Positions 56,382 to 64,000 of a stretch of DNA of 64,000 nucleotides are shown piece by piece (position 1 is the first letter of the stretch; the number at the start of each line of letters is the position of its first letter). Source of the stretch: Oscillospiraceae bacterium (GTDB taxonomy: Bacteria; Bacillota; Clostridia; Oscillospirales; Ruminococcaceae); the NCBI GenBank assembly GCA_902766785.1, contig CACXEO010000048.1, forward strand, positions 62,001 through 126,000, given 5' to 3'. A program made the position numbers and the translations under genes. Below the pieces are notes generated by a model, which saw only the letters and a list, made by a program, of their open reading frames with translations, searched no databases and was not told the DNA's origin.

Positions 56382-56999
56382 ATGAAAGTTTATACCGCCG
56401 CCCAAACGCGGGAAGCCGAAGCTGCCGCCGTTACAAAGGGAACCAGCTACGAAGCCTTGATGGAAAACGCCGGAGCAAAAGCCGCCGAAGAAATTCGTGG
56501 TCTATCTTCCGGTAAGCCTTCTTCCATTCTGTTGCTCTGCGGAAAGGGAAATAATGGTGGGGACGGATTGGTCATTGCCCGCCATCTCGCAGAAGCGGGC
56601 TGGCAAGTGTGTGTTTCTTTCCTATGCGGAGCCGAACTTTCCCCGCTGTCCCAGCTCAACCTGGAACGACTGCCGCAAAATGTTTCCGTTGTTCCGGCGA
56701 CCGGGTTGGAGGAGGATATAGAATCTGCCGGTTATTTGGTTGACGGGGTTTTTGGGATTGGCTTTCACGGGGAGCTGCCCCTTTCTGTGCAAAGGATTTT
56801 CCAGAAGGCCAATCGGTGCAAGGCGTGCAGGATTGCCCTCGACCTTCCAAGCGGTATGGACTGTGATACCGGGGAGACAAGCCCAAGCACCTTTTGCGCC
56901 GGTGTTACCTATACCTTCGGCGCCTACAAGCCCGCCCTGCTGATGGAAACGGTGAAGCCGTACTGCGGAGAAGTGCGCTGCCTGGACATCGGGCTGTAA
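56382..56999 (+). CDS. nnrE: NAD(P)H-hydrate epimerase, YjeF_N domain only
   Basis: Interconverts the S and R forms of hydrated NAD(P)H for repair. 205 residues, the whole YjeF_N domain: MENAGAKAAEEI, LLCGKGNNGGDGLVIARHL (the diagnostic motif), the VFGIG loop and ALDLPSGMDCDTG. It stops at the point where the ADP/ATP-dependent dehydratase (NnrD) normally begins in bacterial fusions, so the partner enzyme must be encoded elsewhere or be missing. The gene lies 57 bases after the preceding membrane protein. Confidence 0.9.
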   Translation: MKVYTAAQTREAEAAAVTKGTSYEALMENAGAKAAEEIRGLSSGKPSSILLLCGKGNNGGDGLVIARHLAEAGWQVCVSFLCGAELSPLSQLNLERLPQNVSVVPATGLEEDIESAGYLVDGVFGIGFHGELPLSVQRIFQKANRCKACRIALDLPSGMDCDTGETSPSTFCAGVTYTFGAYKPALLMETVKPYCGEVRCLDIGL

Positions 57000-57089
57000 A
57001 AACTATAACAGTCCTCCTGCCACTTCAACCTTATTTCTTTCGGTTTTAAGAAAATAACTATAGTATGAATCTGGAAAGGAAGAACAATT

Positions 57090-57986
57090 TTGAAAAAATC
57101 GGAATTCAAAAAATTACTTAAAAACCAAAACAGAGCCGCAAAAAAATATTCGTTGTATATGGTTGCTGCAGTGCTGATTTTTTTTGCTATGGCAGTTACG
57201 TTTTCGTATTTGTATTTTAGCGGCATCTTATCGTTATTTTATTATATAGTTACCGAAAGTATTATTATACTTTTAATTGGTGTTCCTTTAATTATTATTG
57301 ATATAAAAAATGATGTTGAAATTAACAGGATATATAAAAAATATAAAATTGACAATGACTTATCTACGTACAAGGATAAAACAAAAATTATTACAATTTT
57401 TCTGTTAATTGAAATTGTTTTAGGATTAATATTCAGTATCCTTATTGTAAAGCATACACTGGACAATAAAGCACCAGACGGTTACCAAGAAATTTCTAAC
57501 ACCTTAAGTATTACAACTAACAAGGGAAATACAATAGAAACAGAATATCAGGACCTTGGTGACTTTTCCGTCAAAATCCCTAAAGAATTCGGGATCATGA
57601 GCAGTGAGGCAATTTCGGCTAAGTATCCAATCGGAAACGAGCCGTCTTTGGTGTATACAAACGAAACCGGTAGTATTAATATTGTTTTTAATCTAAATGA
57701 TACCCCTATGGAAAACAATCAAATTGAAGAATACATAAAACAAATGGAAGCGCTTTATTCGCAATATACTGAAAATATAGATGTCGGTTTTTTTGAAAGA
57801 GACGGGCATAAAATTGGAGAAATAAAATTTATATCTCCCGCAAGTGATACAAATATCTACAATCACTTAATTGCGTTTTCCATTGACGGGAAGTTAAGAA
57901 TACTGAGTTTTAATTGTACCGAAAAATATATGAATGAATATAAAGACGTAAGTGAATTTATCATTAATTCAATTACTTTCAAATAA
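57090..57986 (+). CDS. AT-rich hypothetical membrane protein with external C-terminal domain
   Basis: 298 residues from TTG 57090 (AAGGA about ten bases upstream). Three TM helices (about 20-40, 50-75, 100-125) and then an external domain (about 130-298) beginning EISNTLSITTNKGNTI and rich in Lys, Asn and Ile. Not recognised. Base composition is clearly more AT-rich than the flanking genes, with AAA/AAT/ATA-dominated codons, which points to recent acquisition. The hairpin array begins about 120 bases downstream. Confidence 0.7.
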   Translation: MKKSEFKKLLKNQNRAAKKYSLYMVAAVLIFFAMAVTFSYLYFSGILSLFYYIVTESIIILLIGVPLIIIDIKNDVEINRIYKKYKIDNDLSTYKDKTKIITIFLLIEIVLGLIFSILIVKHTLDNKAPDGYQEISNTLSITTNKGNTIETEYQDLGDFSVKIPKEFGIMSSEAISAKYPIGNEPSLVYTNETGSINIVFNLNDTPMENNQIEEYIKQMEALYSQYTENIDVGFFERDGHKIGEIKFISPASDTNIYNHLIAFSIDGKLRILSFNCTEKYMNEYKDVSEFIINSITFK

Positions 57987-58048
57987 CAAACGCTGTAAAA
58001 TGGGTATTAAAAAAGGACTCTACCGAAAGCGAGAGGCCTCGTAAGGAA

Positions 58049-58078
58049 GAAGGCAGAGCAAAAATTTGCTCTGCCTTC
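58049..58078 (+). terminator. terminator of the AT-rich membrane protein gene
   Basis: GAAGGCAGAGCAAA pairs with TTTGCTCTGCCTTC around AA: 14 bp, followed by TCTTTTG. Confidence 0.75.
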
Positions 58079-58108
58079 TCTTTTGTACTGCCCGAAGTAA
58101 ATGTATAA

Positions 58109-58339
58109 CGGATTTTGGTGTCAAAATCCGATGCTCGTTAAATCTATGGATAGGAAGTGATATTCCGAGCGTACGCTCGGAGTGATATTTTCCTTTCGGA
58201 AAGTGATATAAAAGCCTATCGGCTTTTGTGATATTATATTCGTCTCCAAAACTGCCGTAGGCAAATATAACTTGGCGTATACCAAATATCACCGCACAGC
58301 AATATAACTGTGGCACACTTCCCTTAGAAGTGTGCCACA
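58109..58339. repeat. array of short hairpins separated by GTGATAT boxes, orientation switch in the middle
   Basis: Order on the plus strand: hairpin CGGATTTTG-GTGT-CAAAATCCG (58109-58130); GTGATAT (58157-58163); palindrome TCCGAGCGTACGCTCGGA (58164-58181); GTGATAT (58182-58188); TTTCC-TTTC-GGAAA (58189-58202); GTGATAT (58203-58209); AAAAGCC-TATC-GGCTTTT (58210-58227); GTGATAT (58228-58234). Then in inverted sense: TGCC-GTA-GGCA (58253-58263), ATATAAC (58265-58271), TTGG/CCAA hairpin (58272-58285), ATATCAC (58286-58292), CACAG/CTGTG (58295-58312) containing ATATAAC (58302-58308), and the 13-bp stem TGTGGCACACTTC/GAAGTGTGCCACA (58309-58339). I cannot assign it to a named family. Confidence 0.85.
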
Positions 58340-58447
58340 AGGCAGCGTCCTTTTTACGTTTAACCACAGAATGGGCTTTTGGCCGTATCATTCACATAAA
58401 ATAAGTTGTGTCAACATATCACAGCCGCAATTTTTGACCTGAGCTTT

Positions 58448-59691
58448 TTACGATCGCATTATCAAAGGCGCGTCATAATCCCGGTTGTCAATCAATACAT
58501 CGCACTGTTCTTTCGGGCGGTACTCCCGCAGATAGCATTCCTGAACGGGAATATATTTTTCGCGGTACCTTTGCAAAAACGCTTTCCCGTATTTTGGAAC
58601 ATCCCGTATCCGCGCACGCCGGAGCACTTCATGAAAGGGAATGTCCAAAAAAATTGTTCCATTTAAAAAAGAGAGTACGGGCGGACGAAAAAGAAGAACG
58701 CCTTGAATCAGCAAAACGGTACCCTCTTCCACCCGGCAGGTCACCCTGTTCCTGTACTCGTCCGTGTCCAAATCCAGGCAGGTCACAGTCTTATCACGAC
58801 GGCCTTCCTCCCGCAGAGGGGCTAAAACTTCCCGGATCAGCTTATCATAATCAAAGGCGTTTTGGTAATAGGCGTCCACCGGGTTTCCCCCCATCCCCCT
58901 GACGGCGGATGGGTTGTGAAAGTCGTCAAGATGGAGCACCTGATTCTTTACCCCAACAGCGGTTAAAAATTTTGAATAAGCTTGCGTGAACTCGGTTTTA
59001 CCGGAGGTATCTACCCCGCTGATACCGACTACCCGCTTCCCCTGCAGGCAGCCGGAAAGCTTGCAAAAAAGTTCGATTCGGTTCAGCTGCACTTCTACTT
59101 CCCCCGCGTTGCCCGCGGCAAAAGAAGCTGCTTCCAGTTCACTGGGAAGCCCACGGCCATATCCATAGGCCGCCAGAATAAATGGCAGGCGGTTTGCTTT
59201 GGCGGCTTCGGCATCCGCCGCCGTGTCACCGATAACGACTGCCGCCCGGTCCTCACGAAGGAGCGCCTTCACAGCAACCGCCTTTGATTCGAATTTTCCC
59301 GCACTCAGCTTGGCTGAAAATACCGGGCAATCCCCGTAGCGGACAACACCAAGCTGATATATTCAGAGCTCCCGTTGGAACAGATGCAAAGCGTATGTTT
59401 TTGAGAAAGCCATTTCAGCATTTCATGGATTCCCGGGAAAAGGGCGCCGTGTTCCGCCACCTCCCGCCGCTCCAGTTCACGAAGGCGCTCGCCCACCTTG
59501 GCAAAATCCACGCCGGAACCATCCCACAGCGCTGCCCTCAGGAATTGCCCGGAGTTTTTTCCAATATTGCGCACAACCGTTTCGTCTGGAACAGGCGGCA
59601 GGCCAAGCTCGCCGCGAAGCCTCCTGACAGCGTTTACGGTACATTCCGCCGTTTGAAACAGGGTTCCGTCCAAATCAAAAACAAGCTGCAT
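58448..59691 (-). pseudogene. HAD phosphatase fused to uridine-kinase-like domain, one frameshift
   Basis: The first 124 or so codons (ATG 59691) encode a HAD domain: motif I FDLDGTLFQT, motif II CSNGSS. The frame breaks at TGA 59305-59307. In the next frame the HAD domain continues (SAKLSAGKFESKA, then motif IV VVIGDTAADAEAAKAN) and is followed by a P-loop kinase of the uridine kinase/phosphoribulokinase type with Walker A GISGVDTSGKT and a later Asp-rich HLDDFHN motif. Adding one base in the A4/T4 run at 59317-59320 restores a single 414-residue protein. All catalytic motifs survive, so this is either a fresh mutation or a sequence error. It follows tmcAL by 12 bases on the same transcript. 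Confidence 0.8.
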
Positions 59692-59703
59692 AACGTTTTC
59701 CTT

Positions 59704-60915
59704 TCAGAGCAGGCAAAGCGCAGGCTTATCCTTTAAGATCACCGCTTCAGCCGTATAATCCAAGCCGGCCGGAAGCGTTTTCGGAATGCCGAGTGCGAAT
59801 AAATTCCCGGCTTGTACCTCCAGTTCCGCCACCCTGCCGCCTCCTTTACGAGAGAGCTTTGCAAGACTTGTTCCATAGGGCAAGCGTGCGGTTTCCTTCA
59901 TCCGGGCCGCAATTTCCATTCCTTTGGCGTTCATTCCGAGAATCCGGAGATAGGGCGGCTCTATCATCAAATCCCGCTTACCGATCCCCAATACCGCGTA
60001 GAGGGCGATCCGCCGCAGCCTTGCGTGGGCGTACCGCTTTGTCTTGGCAAGGGCGTAAAACTCCTCAAGGCTGCACGCCGCCTGCGCCGCCCGGAAGAGG
60101 CGGAGTTCCAGCCCTTCCGAAACATCGGGAAGGGCGGCAAACTCTTGGGGACTGAGCTTACGAAGTTGGAACAACAGTGAGGTTTCCAACCTTTCCATCC
60201 GACAGGGGGCAAGCCCCTTTTCCAGTTCCGCCGTATAAATCTCCCACGCGGATATGGGCACATACGCCTGAAACTGGTTCCCGTTACAGATTTTCCCCCT
60301 CAACAGGGAAGCACTCGCAATTGCCTGTGACGCCGCCGCCGAATCGTGTCCCGCTCCAACCCGCTCCACCGTAACCGGCCGGATAAACGATCCAAAGCGC
60401 TGTAGCGCTTTGCAGTACTCCACCGCCAGAATGTTATTCGGCTGCGAAAGAACTGCGGCGGCTTCTCTCCCACCAAACTGCTCCAACGCAGTCTGGCGCG
60501 CGGCGGCGTATGAAACGCCTTTTGCCAGCTCCATCCGGATAAAAGCGTCCGCTTTGGGGGAAGAACATGCCCGAGCAGTTTGCCAGAGCAGGGCTGCATT
60601 GCCCGCCTCGCTTCCAAAGCCAAGCCAGTCCACGCAACCCATTTTGTCGAACAGAGCGACGGCCGCGGCAGCAAACCTCTCTGCAGATAGCGCTGCATAA
60701 AGAGAGGGCAGCTCTATTACCAAATCGACGCCGTTTTTCAGCGCCGCTTCCGCCCGCGCCCATTTCGAAAAAAGGGAAACTTCTCCGCGCTGCACCAAAT
60801 GGCCGCTCATGACCGCCGCGATATGGGTAGCCCCTTGTTTCCGCAGTTGTTCTGTCAAATAAAGGTGCCCATTATGATACGGATTGTATTCTGCCACAAT
60901 TCCAGCAATTTTCAC
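59704..60915 (-). CDS. tmcAL: tRNA(Met) cytidine acetate ligase TmcAL
   Basis: Uses acetate and ATP to make N4-acetylcytidine at the wobble position of elongator tRNA-Met. 403 residues of the YlbM family: a nucleotidyltransferase-like N-terminus GIVAEYNPYHNGH (about 4-16) with MSGHLVQRGE and the FSKWARAEA and GVDLVIELP motifs, then a helical C-terminal half. It is divergent from ackA (156 bases), an acetate-producing enzyme; the shared metabolite is a coincidence or a hint, not evidence of co-regulation. First gene of the tmcAL and HAD/kinase pair. Confidence 0.93.
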   Translation of the reverse strand: MKIAGIVAEYNPYHNGHLYLTEQLRKQGATHIAAVMSGHLVQRGEVSLFSKWARAEAALKNGVDLVIELPSLYAALSAERFAAAAVALFDKMGCVDWLGFGSEAGNAALLWQTARACSSPKADAFIRMELAKGVSYAAARQTALEQFGGREAAAVLSQPNNILAVEYCKALQRFGSFIRPVTVERVGAGHDSAAASQAIASASLLRGKICNGNQFQAYVPISAWEIYTAELEKGLAPCRMERLETSLLFQLRKLSPQEFAALPDVSEGLELRLFRAAQAACSLEEFYALAKTKRYAHARLRRIALYAVLGIGKRDLMIEPPYLRILGMNAKGMEIAARMKETARLPYGTSLAKLSRKGGGRVAELEVQAGNLFALGIPKTLPAGLDYTAEAVILKDKPALCLL

Positions 60916-60944
60916 ACTTTTTCCTCATTTGCAGCTAAAAAGCC

Positions 60945-60973
60945 TTGAATTTTAGTTCTATTTGTAATAATAT
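60945..60973 (+). promoter_or_regulatory. ackA promoter
   Basis: TTGAAT (60945-60950), 17 bases, TAATAT (60968-60973). An overlapping TATAAT begins three bases later. The leader of about 90 bases ends in AAGGAG before the ATG. Confidence 0.6.
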
Positions 60974-61071
60974 AATTTATGTGTTGTCTCGTCAAGGTAT
61001 ATTTGGTCGCCTGGTCGGACGATGTGCCAAAGGCAGGGGGACAAAAAATAATATAAAGGAGACCATTGCAG

Positions 61072-62286
61072 ATGAATGTATTGGTAATCAACGCAGGCAG
61101 TTCTTCGCTCAAATATCAGTTAATTGATATGACAAACGAAAAACTCCTTGTCAAAGGTATGTGTGACCGCATCGGCATCGAGGGCGGTAATTTTAAGTAT
61201 CAGGTTCCCGGCAAAGAAGACTATAAAGTCAACCAACCGATTGCGAACCATGCGGAAGCCATTGAGCTCGTTATAAAAACCCTGACCGATCCGAAAATTG
61301 GCGTCATCAAATCTATGAGCGAAATTGAAGCAGTCGGCCATCGCGTTCTCCACGGCGGTGAAAAATTCTCCGGTTCCGTTCTCGTCAACGAAGACGTCAA
61401 AGCGGCGATCCGCGAATGTTTTGAACTTGGGCCTCTCCACAACCCTGCAAACCTCACCGGAATTGAATCCTGCGAAAAAGTTATGCCGGGTGTACCACAG
61501 ATCGCAGTCTTCGACACAGGCTTCCATCAGACTATGCCGGACTTTGCTTACATCTACGCGCTTCCCTATGAATACTATGAGAAATACAAAATCCGTCGCT
61601 ACGGTTTTCACGGAACAAGTCACCGTTACGTCACGCTCCGTGCTGCTGCTGTTCTCGGCAAGAAGCCAGAGGAGCTGAAGATTGTCACCTGTCATCTCGG
61701 AAACGGTTCTTCCGTCACCGCAGTCAAAAACGGTAAATGTTTCGACACTTCCATGGGTGTTACCCCGTTGGAAGGTCTGATTATGGGCACCCGTTGCGGT
61801 AATATTGATCCAGCAATTGTCCCGCTCATCATGAAGAAAGAAAACCTGACTCCGGACGAAATGGATGTTATCCTCAATAAGAAATCCGGTATTCTCGGTG
61901 TTTCCCAGACGACCAGCGACAACCGCGATATCGAAGAAGGTGCAAAAGCGGGTAACAAACGTTATCAGCTGATCGAGAAAATGCTTGTTCATCAGATTAC
62001 AAAATACATTGGTGGCTACGCCGCAGCTATGGGCGGCATTGATGCAGTTGTCTTCACCGGTGGTATCGGTGAGAACAATCCGCACTACCGTGCCCGTATT
62101 GCCGAGAACCTCCGTTTCATGGGTGCCGACATAGATGAAGAGCGCAACAATAAATGTAAGCGGAAAGATTGCGAAGAGATGGATCTCTCCACCGACAAAG
62201 CAACTCTTCGTATTCTCTGCATCCCAACTAATGAAGAACTGATGATTGCCCGTGATACTCTCGAGATCGTAAATGGTCTCAAATAA
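61072..62286 (+). CDS. ackA: acetate kinase
   Basis: Acetyl phosphate plus ADP gives acetate plus ATP, a main ATP source in fermenting Clostridia. 404 residues from ATG 61072 (AAGGAG nine bases upstream). Family motifs: NAGSSSLK (7-14), GHRVLHGG, FDTGFHQTMP, HLGNGSS, GTRCGNIDPA and GGIGENNP. Codon choice is more biased than in neighbours (frequent ATC, CTC, CGT, GGT), consistent with high expression. pta (phosphotransacetylase) is not adjacent. Confidence 0.97.
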   Translation: MNVLVINAGSSSLKYQLIDMTNEKLLVKGMCDRIGIEGGNFKYQVPGKEDYKVNQPIANHAEAIELVIKTLTDPKIGVIKSMSEIEAVGHRVLHGGEKFSGSVLVNEDVKAAIRECFELGPLHNPANLTGIESCEKVMPGVPQIAVFDTGFHQTMPDFAYIYALPYEYYEKYKIRRYGFHGTSHRYVTLRAAAVLGKKPEELKIVTCHLGNGSSVTAVKNGKCFDTSMGVTPLEGLIMGTRCGNIDPAIVPLIMKKENLTPDEMDVILNKKSGILGVSQTTSDNRDIEEGAKAGNKRYQLIEKMLVHQITKYIGGYAAAMGGIDAVVFTGGIGENNPHYRARIAENLRFMGADIDEERNNKCKRKDCEEMDLSTDKATLRILCIPTNEELMIARDTLEIVNGLK

Positions 62287-62302
62287 GATTCGCTTGATAT
62301 TT

Positions 62303-62332
62303 AAAGCAGGCCGATTTTCGGCCTGCTTTTTA
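62303..62332 (+). terminator. ackA terminator
   Basis: AAAGCAGGCC-GATTTTC-GGCCTGCTTT followed by TTATTTT, 16 bases after the ackA stop. Confidence 0.85.
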
Positions 62333-62394
62333 TTTTCCCGCGTCTTCCTACAGCGCCCATGCTTTTATCATATCTTATAACATTCATCACAAAA

Positions 62395-62437
62395 AGTACC
62401 GCATACCATTTTGATACTAAAAATGGTATGCGGTACT
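62395..62437 (-). terminator. mgsA operon terminator
   Basis: An 18-bp perfect stem, AGTACCGCATACCATTTT with its complement, loop GATACTA; the minus strand continues TTTTTG. It lies 36 bases past the mgsA stop. Confidence 0.85.
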
Positions 62438-62473
62438 TCAATTTCTTCTTGCTGTCCAAACGAATGATACCGT

Positions 62474-62959
62474 TTATTTCTTCATAAAAGCCTTCATCCG
62501 CTCCTGTGTCTTCTTATTGTAATTGATGATCTGGTGATCATACTCCTCATCCATGTATTTGGAGTGAAGCATAAAATCCGCTGTGGCGCGGTTGTTAGCA
62601 ATTGGAATATCGTAAACCACTGCAATGCGCAGCAGGGCCTTTACATCAGGATCGTGCGGCTGCGCTTCAAGCGGATCCCAGAAAAAGACAACCATGTCAA
62701 TGGCACCCTCAACAATTTTCGCGCCGACCTGCTGGTCGCCTCCGAGCGGGCCGCTGTTATAAGCACGGACCGGGAGCTCGGCCTCTTCCGCAATCAAGCG
62801 GGCGGTCGTACCGGTTCCACAGAGGAAGTGCTTTTTCAGCTCTTCACTATTTTCCTTTACCCATTCCACCAATTCCCGTTTTTTGGTGTCGTGCGCAATC
62901 AGGGCAATCTTTTTCTGCTTGCCGATGGTTAAAGTCAAGTAATCGTCATTCAAAATCAT
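62474..62959 (-). CDS. mgsA: methylglyoxal synthase
   Basis: Converts dihydroxyacetone phosphate to methylglyoxal and phosphate, relieving phosphate limitation of glycolysis. 161 residues: an opening KKIALIAHDTKK, the YNSGPLGGDQQVGAKI motif with the catalytic Asp, and the DPLEAQPHDPDVKALLRI signature. It follows trmB by 29 bases on the minus strand. Clear family member. Confidence 0.95.
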   Translation of the reverse strand: MILNDDYLTLTIGKQKKIALIAHDTKKRELVEWVKENSEELKKHFLCGTGTTARLIAEEAELPVRAYNSGPLGGDQQVGAKIVEGAIDMVVFFWDPLEAQPHDPDVKALLRIAVVYDIPIANNRATADFMLHSKYMDEEYDHQIINYNKKTQERMKAFMKK

Positions 62960-62988
62960 AAGATATCCTCCTCTTTTCTCTGACCCGG

Positions 62989-63672
62989 TTATTCGGCGGG
63001 CGAAAAGCTGACACTATGGCCCGTATGATCAGCCACTGCAATCAAAAACTTTATTTTTTTCCCCATCCGGGTGAACATTTCTTCGTGTTCCGTTGGAGCG
63101 CTTCCGGGGAAGCCGCTTTTGGCCAGATCCCAGGTCTGATAGCAAATTTCAAAGCCGCACTGGTCAAAATACCTTAAAGACTCCTCAAACAGTCCATCAT
63201 CATCAGTTTTAAACCAGATTTCCCCGCCTTCCTGTAAAAAGAGGCGGTATTGGTTCAACTGCCGGGGATGGGTCAGGCGGTGTTTTTTATCCCGTTCCTT
63301 AGGCCACGGCGGACAGAAATTAATGTAAATACGCTCTATTTTATCCTCCGGCGCCAGCATCTGCACAATCCGTTCAATATCCTGCGACATCAGCCGGACA
63401 TGTGCAGACGCGTGCGCGTCTTTCGCCTCTAAATTGCGTTTTGCAAGAACAAGCATTTCGCTTTTCAAATCAATGGCCAAAAAATTGACAGCGGGATGCT
63501 GGGCCGCCATATCGGCAATAAAACCGCCCTTTCCGCAGCCGAGCTCCATATGGAGCGGCTGCCCGTTTCCGAACTCATCCGCCCACCTTCCACGAAGTTC
63601 GGAAGGACTGGCAACATAAAAGCTGCAACTTTCCAGTTCAGGCCTTGCCCAGGGTTTGTGACGGATTCTCAT
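62989..63672 (-). CDS. trmB: tRNA (guanosine(46)-N7)-methyltransferase
   Basis: Makes m7G46 in tRNA variable loops. 227 residues: the SAM motif [11 protein letters not shown] (about 42-52), AIDLKSEML, and the [17 protein letters not shown] motif with the active-site region. The C-terminal [18 protein letters not shown] is typical. Its ATG directly abuts the TAA of the upstream HD-domain gene, so translation is coupled. Confidence 0.95.
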   Translation of the reverse strand: MRIRHKPWARPELESCSFYVASPSELRGRWADEFGNGQPLHMELGCGKGGFIADMAAQHPAVNFLAIDLKSEMLVLAKRNLEAKDAHASAHVRLMSQDIERIVQMLAPEDKIERIYINFCPPWPKERDKKHRLTHPRQLNQYRLFLQEGGEIWFKTDDDGLFEESLRYFDQCGFEICYQTWDLAKSGFPGSAPTEHEEMFTRMGKKIKFLIAVADHTGHSVSFSPAE

Positions 63673-64000
63673 TTATTTTCCCTCCAGGTAATAGGTAGCC
63701 TCCATATCGGCGGTAGCCAGTGCGAAGGCTAGGGGGTATTTTTCAAAAACACTGCCGACGCTGCGCGGATCCTCCGGGCCTGAAAAACCCATATGGTACC
63801 GGATAGCGAACGCCTCTTCCCGTGTCAGCCGCATAAAGCCGGAAACAATATAGACCGATTTTTCTCCATGGCCATAAGGGAGCTGGTCGTCGAACTCATA
63901 ACAGGGAACCTTCTGCCAAACACCATTGTCATCCTTAACGTTACGGGTGCTTCTTTTGTAGGTGTTGATTTTGCAGATATCGTGAAGCAGGGCAACAATC
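63673..64000 (-). CDS. C-terminal part of an HD-domain phosphohydrolase (partial)
   Basis: The frame enters at the window edge and ends at TAA 63673-63675, giving 108 residues. It opens with IVALLHDICKINTYK, containing the HD metal motif of the HD/PDEase family, and has HGEKS and IRYHMG. The rest ends in YYLEGK. An HD hydrolase acting on nucleotides or tRNA ends is likely; the substrate cannot be told from this part. It is directly upstream of trmB. Confidence 0.7.
   Translation of the reverse strand, partial: IVALLHDICKINTYKRSTRNVKDDNGVWQKVPCYEFDDQLPYGHGEKSVYIVSGFMRLTREEAFAIRYHMGFSGPEDPRSVGSVFEKYPLAFALATADMEATYYLEGK

Larger units (their letters stand above)
57987..58447. other. non-coding region with hairpin array
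   Basis: This 461-base gap contains one terminator-type hairpin and the repeated hairpin array listed below. The frame that is open on the minus strand (58020-58391) reads through the hairpins and has no ribosome binding site, so it is not a gene. 58341-58447 shows nothing clear. Confidence 0.7.

Noticed and set aside
58020..58391. 123-codon open frame on the minus strand in the hairpin array
   Set aside because: It reads through the self-complementary stems, has no ribosome binding site and no family resemblance; the hairpins explain it.
1..64000. CRISPR array, prophage or rRNA/tRNA gene
   Set aside because: I saw no regular spacer-repeat series, no structural phage genes and no tRNA-like cloverleaf; only the hairpin array is repeated and it has no uniform repeat-spacer pattern.

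Overview
The window reads as a chromosome segment of an endospore-forming, anaerobic Clostridia member, most like the Oscillospirales/Ruminococcaceae. This is inferred from gene content and protein character, not from a database search. The supporting signs are gdpP-rplI-dnaB and tilS-hpt-ftsH in one block, RNase J, two T-box leaders, a SpoIID-like protein, a class II (B12-dependent) ribonucleotide reductase, VanZ/VanY/LCP-type envelope proteins and mid-GC coding sequence with GTG and TTG starts. I see no rRNA, tRNA, CRISPR array, integrase or intact transposase.

Layout. (1) 1-12.7 kb, minus strand: the end of an FkbM-like gene, then (read 5'->3' on the minus strand) gdpP, rplI, dnaB, tilS, hpt and ftsH, preceded by an RNase J gene with a long Lys-rich N-terminus and by an NDP-sugar pyrophosphorylase carrying a decayed phosphohexomutase module. 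(2) 13-15.4 kb, plus: nadB-nadC. (3) 15.7-17.0 kb, minus: three small coupled genes of unknown function. (4) 17.1-19.4 kb, plus: YfcE phosphodiesterase, a twice-frameshifted GH32 gene, pyrE. (5) 19.4-20.0 kb: a tiny locus with an XRE regulator, twin operators and a broken divergent small ORF. (6) 20-32.6 kb, minus: a cysteine T-box controlling cysE-cysS, then a long co-directional run: VanZ-like protein, lipoprotein, response regulator, histidine kinase, DUF1385 protein, prmC, recA, recX, rimO, pgsA. (7) 33-35.7 kb, plus: glpK and a DUF1015 gene. (8) 35.8-37.1 kb, minus: MgtC-like and YjbR-like genes. (9) 37.4-40.8 kb, plus: a threonine T-box and thrS, then a SnoaL-like protein. (10) 40.8-53.9 kb: mainly minus-strand single genes (LCP-like, Nudix, nrdJ, GH51 arabinofuranosidase, heterodimeric ABC exporter, AbrB-type membrane protein, SpoIID) with a plus-strand VanY. 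(11) 54-58 kb, plus: citrate synthase, membrane protein, YjeF_N epimerase and an AT-rich membrane protein. (12) 58.1-58.4 kb: an array of small hairpins separated by GTGATAT boxes whose orientation flips half way. (13) 58.4-64 kb: a frameshifted HAD/uridine-kinase fusion and tmcAL (minus), ackA (plus), then mgsA, trmB and the end of an HD-domain gene (minus).

The genes form a normal housekeeping backbone: replication and recombination, tRNA aminoacylation and modification, c-di-AMP turnover, RNA decay, NAD, pyrimidine and cysteine supply, and acetate and methylglyoxal metabolism. The unusual material is concentrated in the hairpin array at 58.1-58.34 kb with its AT-rich neighbour, in pseudo-enzyme modules (phosphohexomutase-like, LCP-like), and in three genes broken by four apparent one-base deletions. 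Those deletions could be true pseudogenes or sequence errors.
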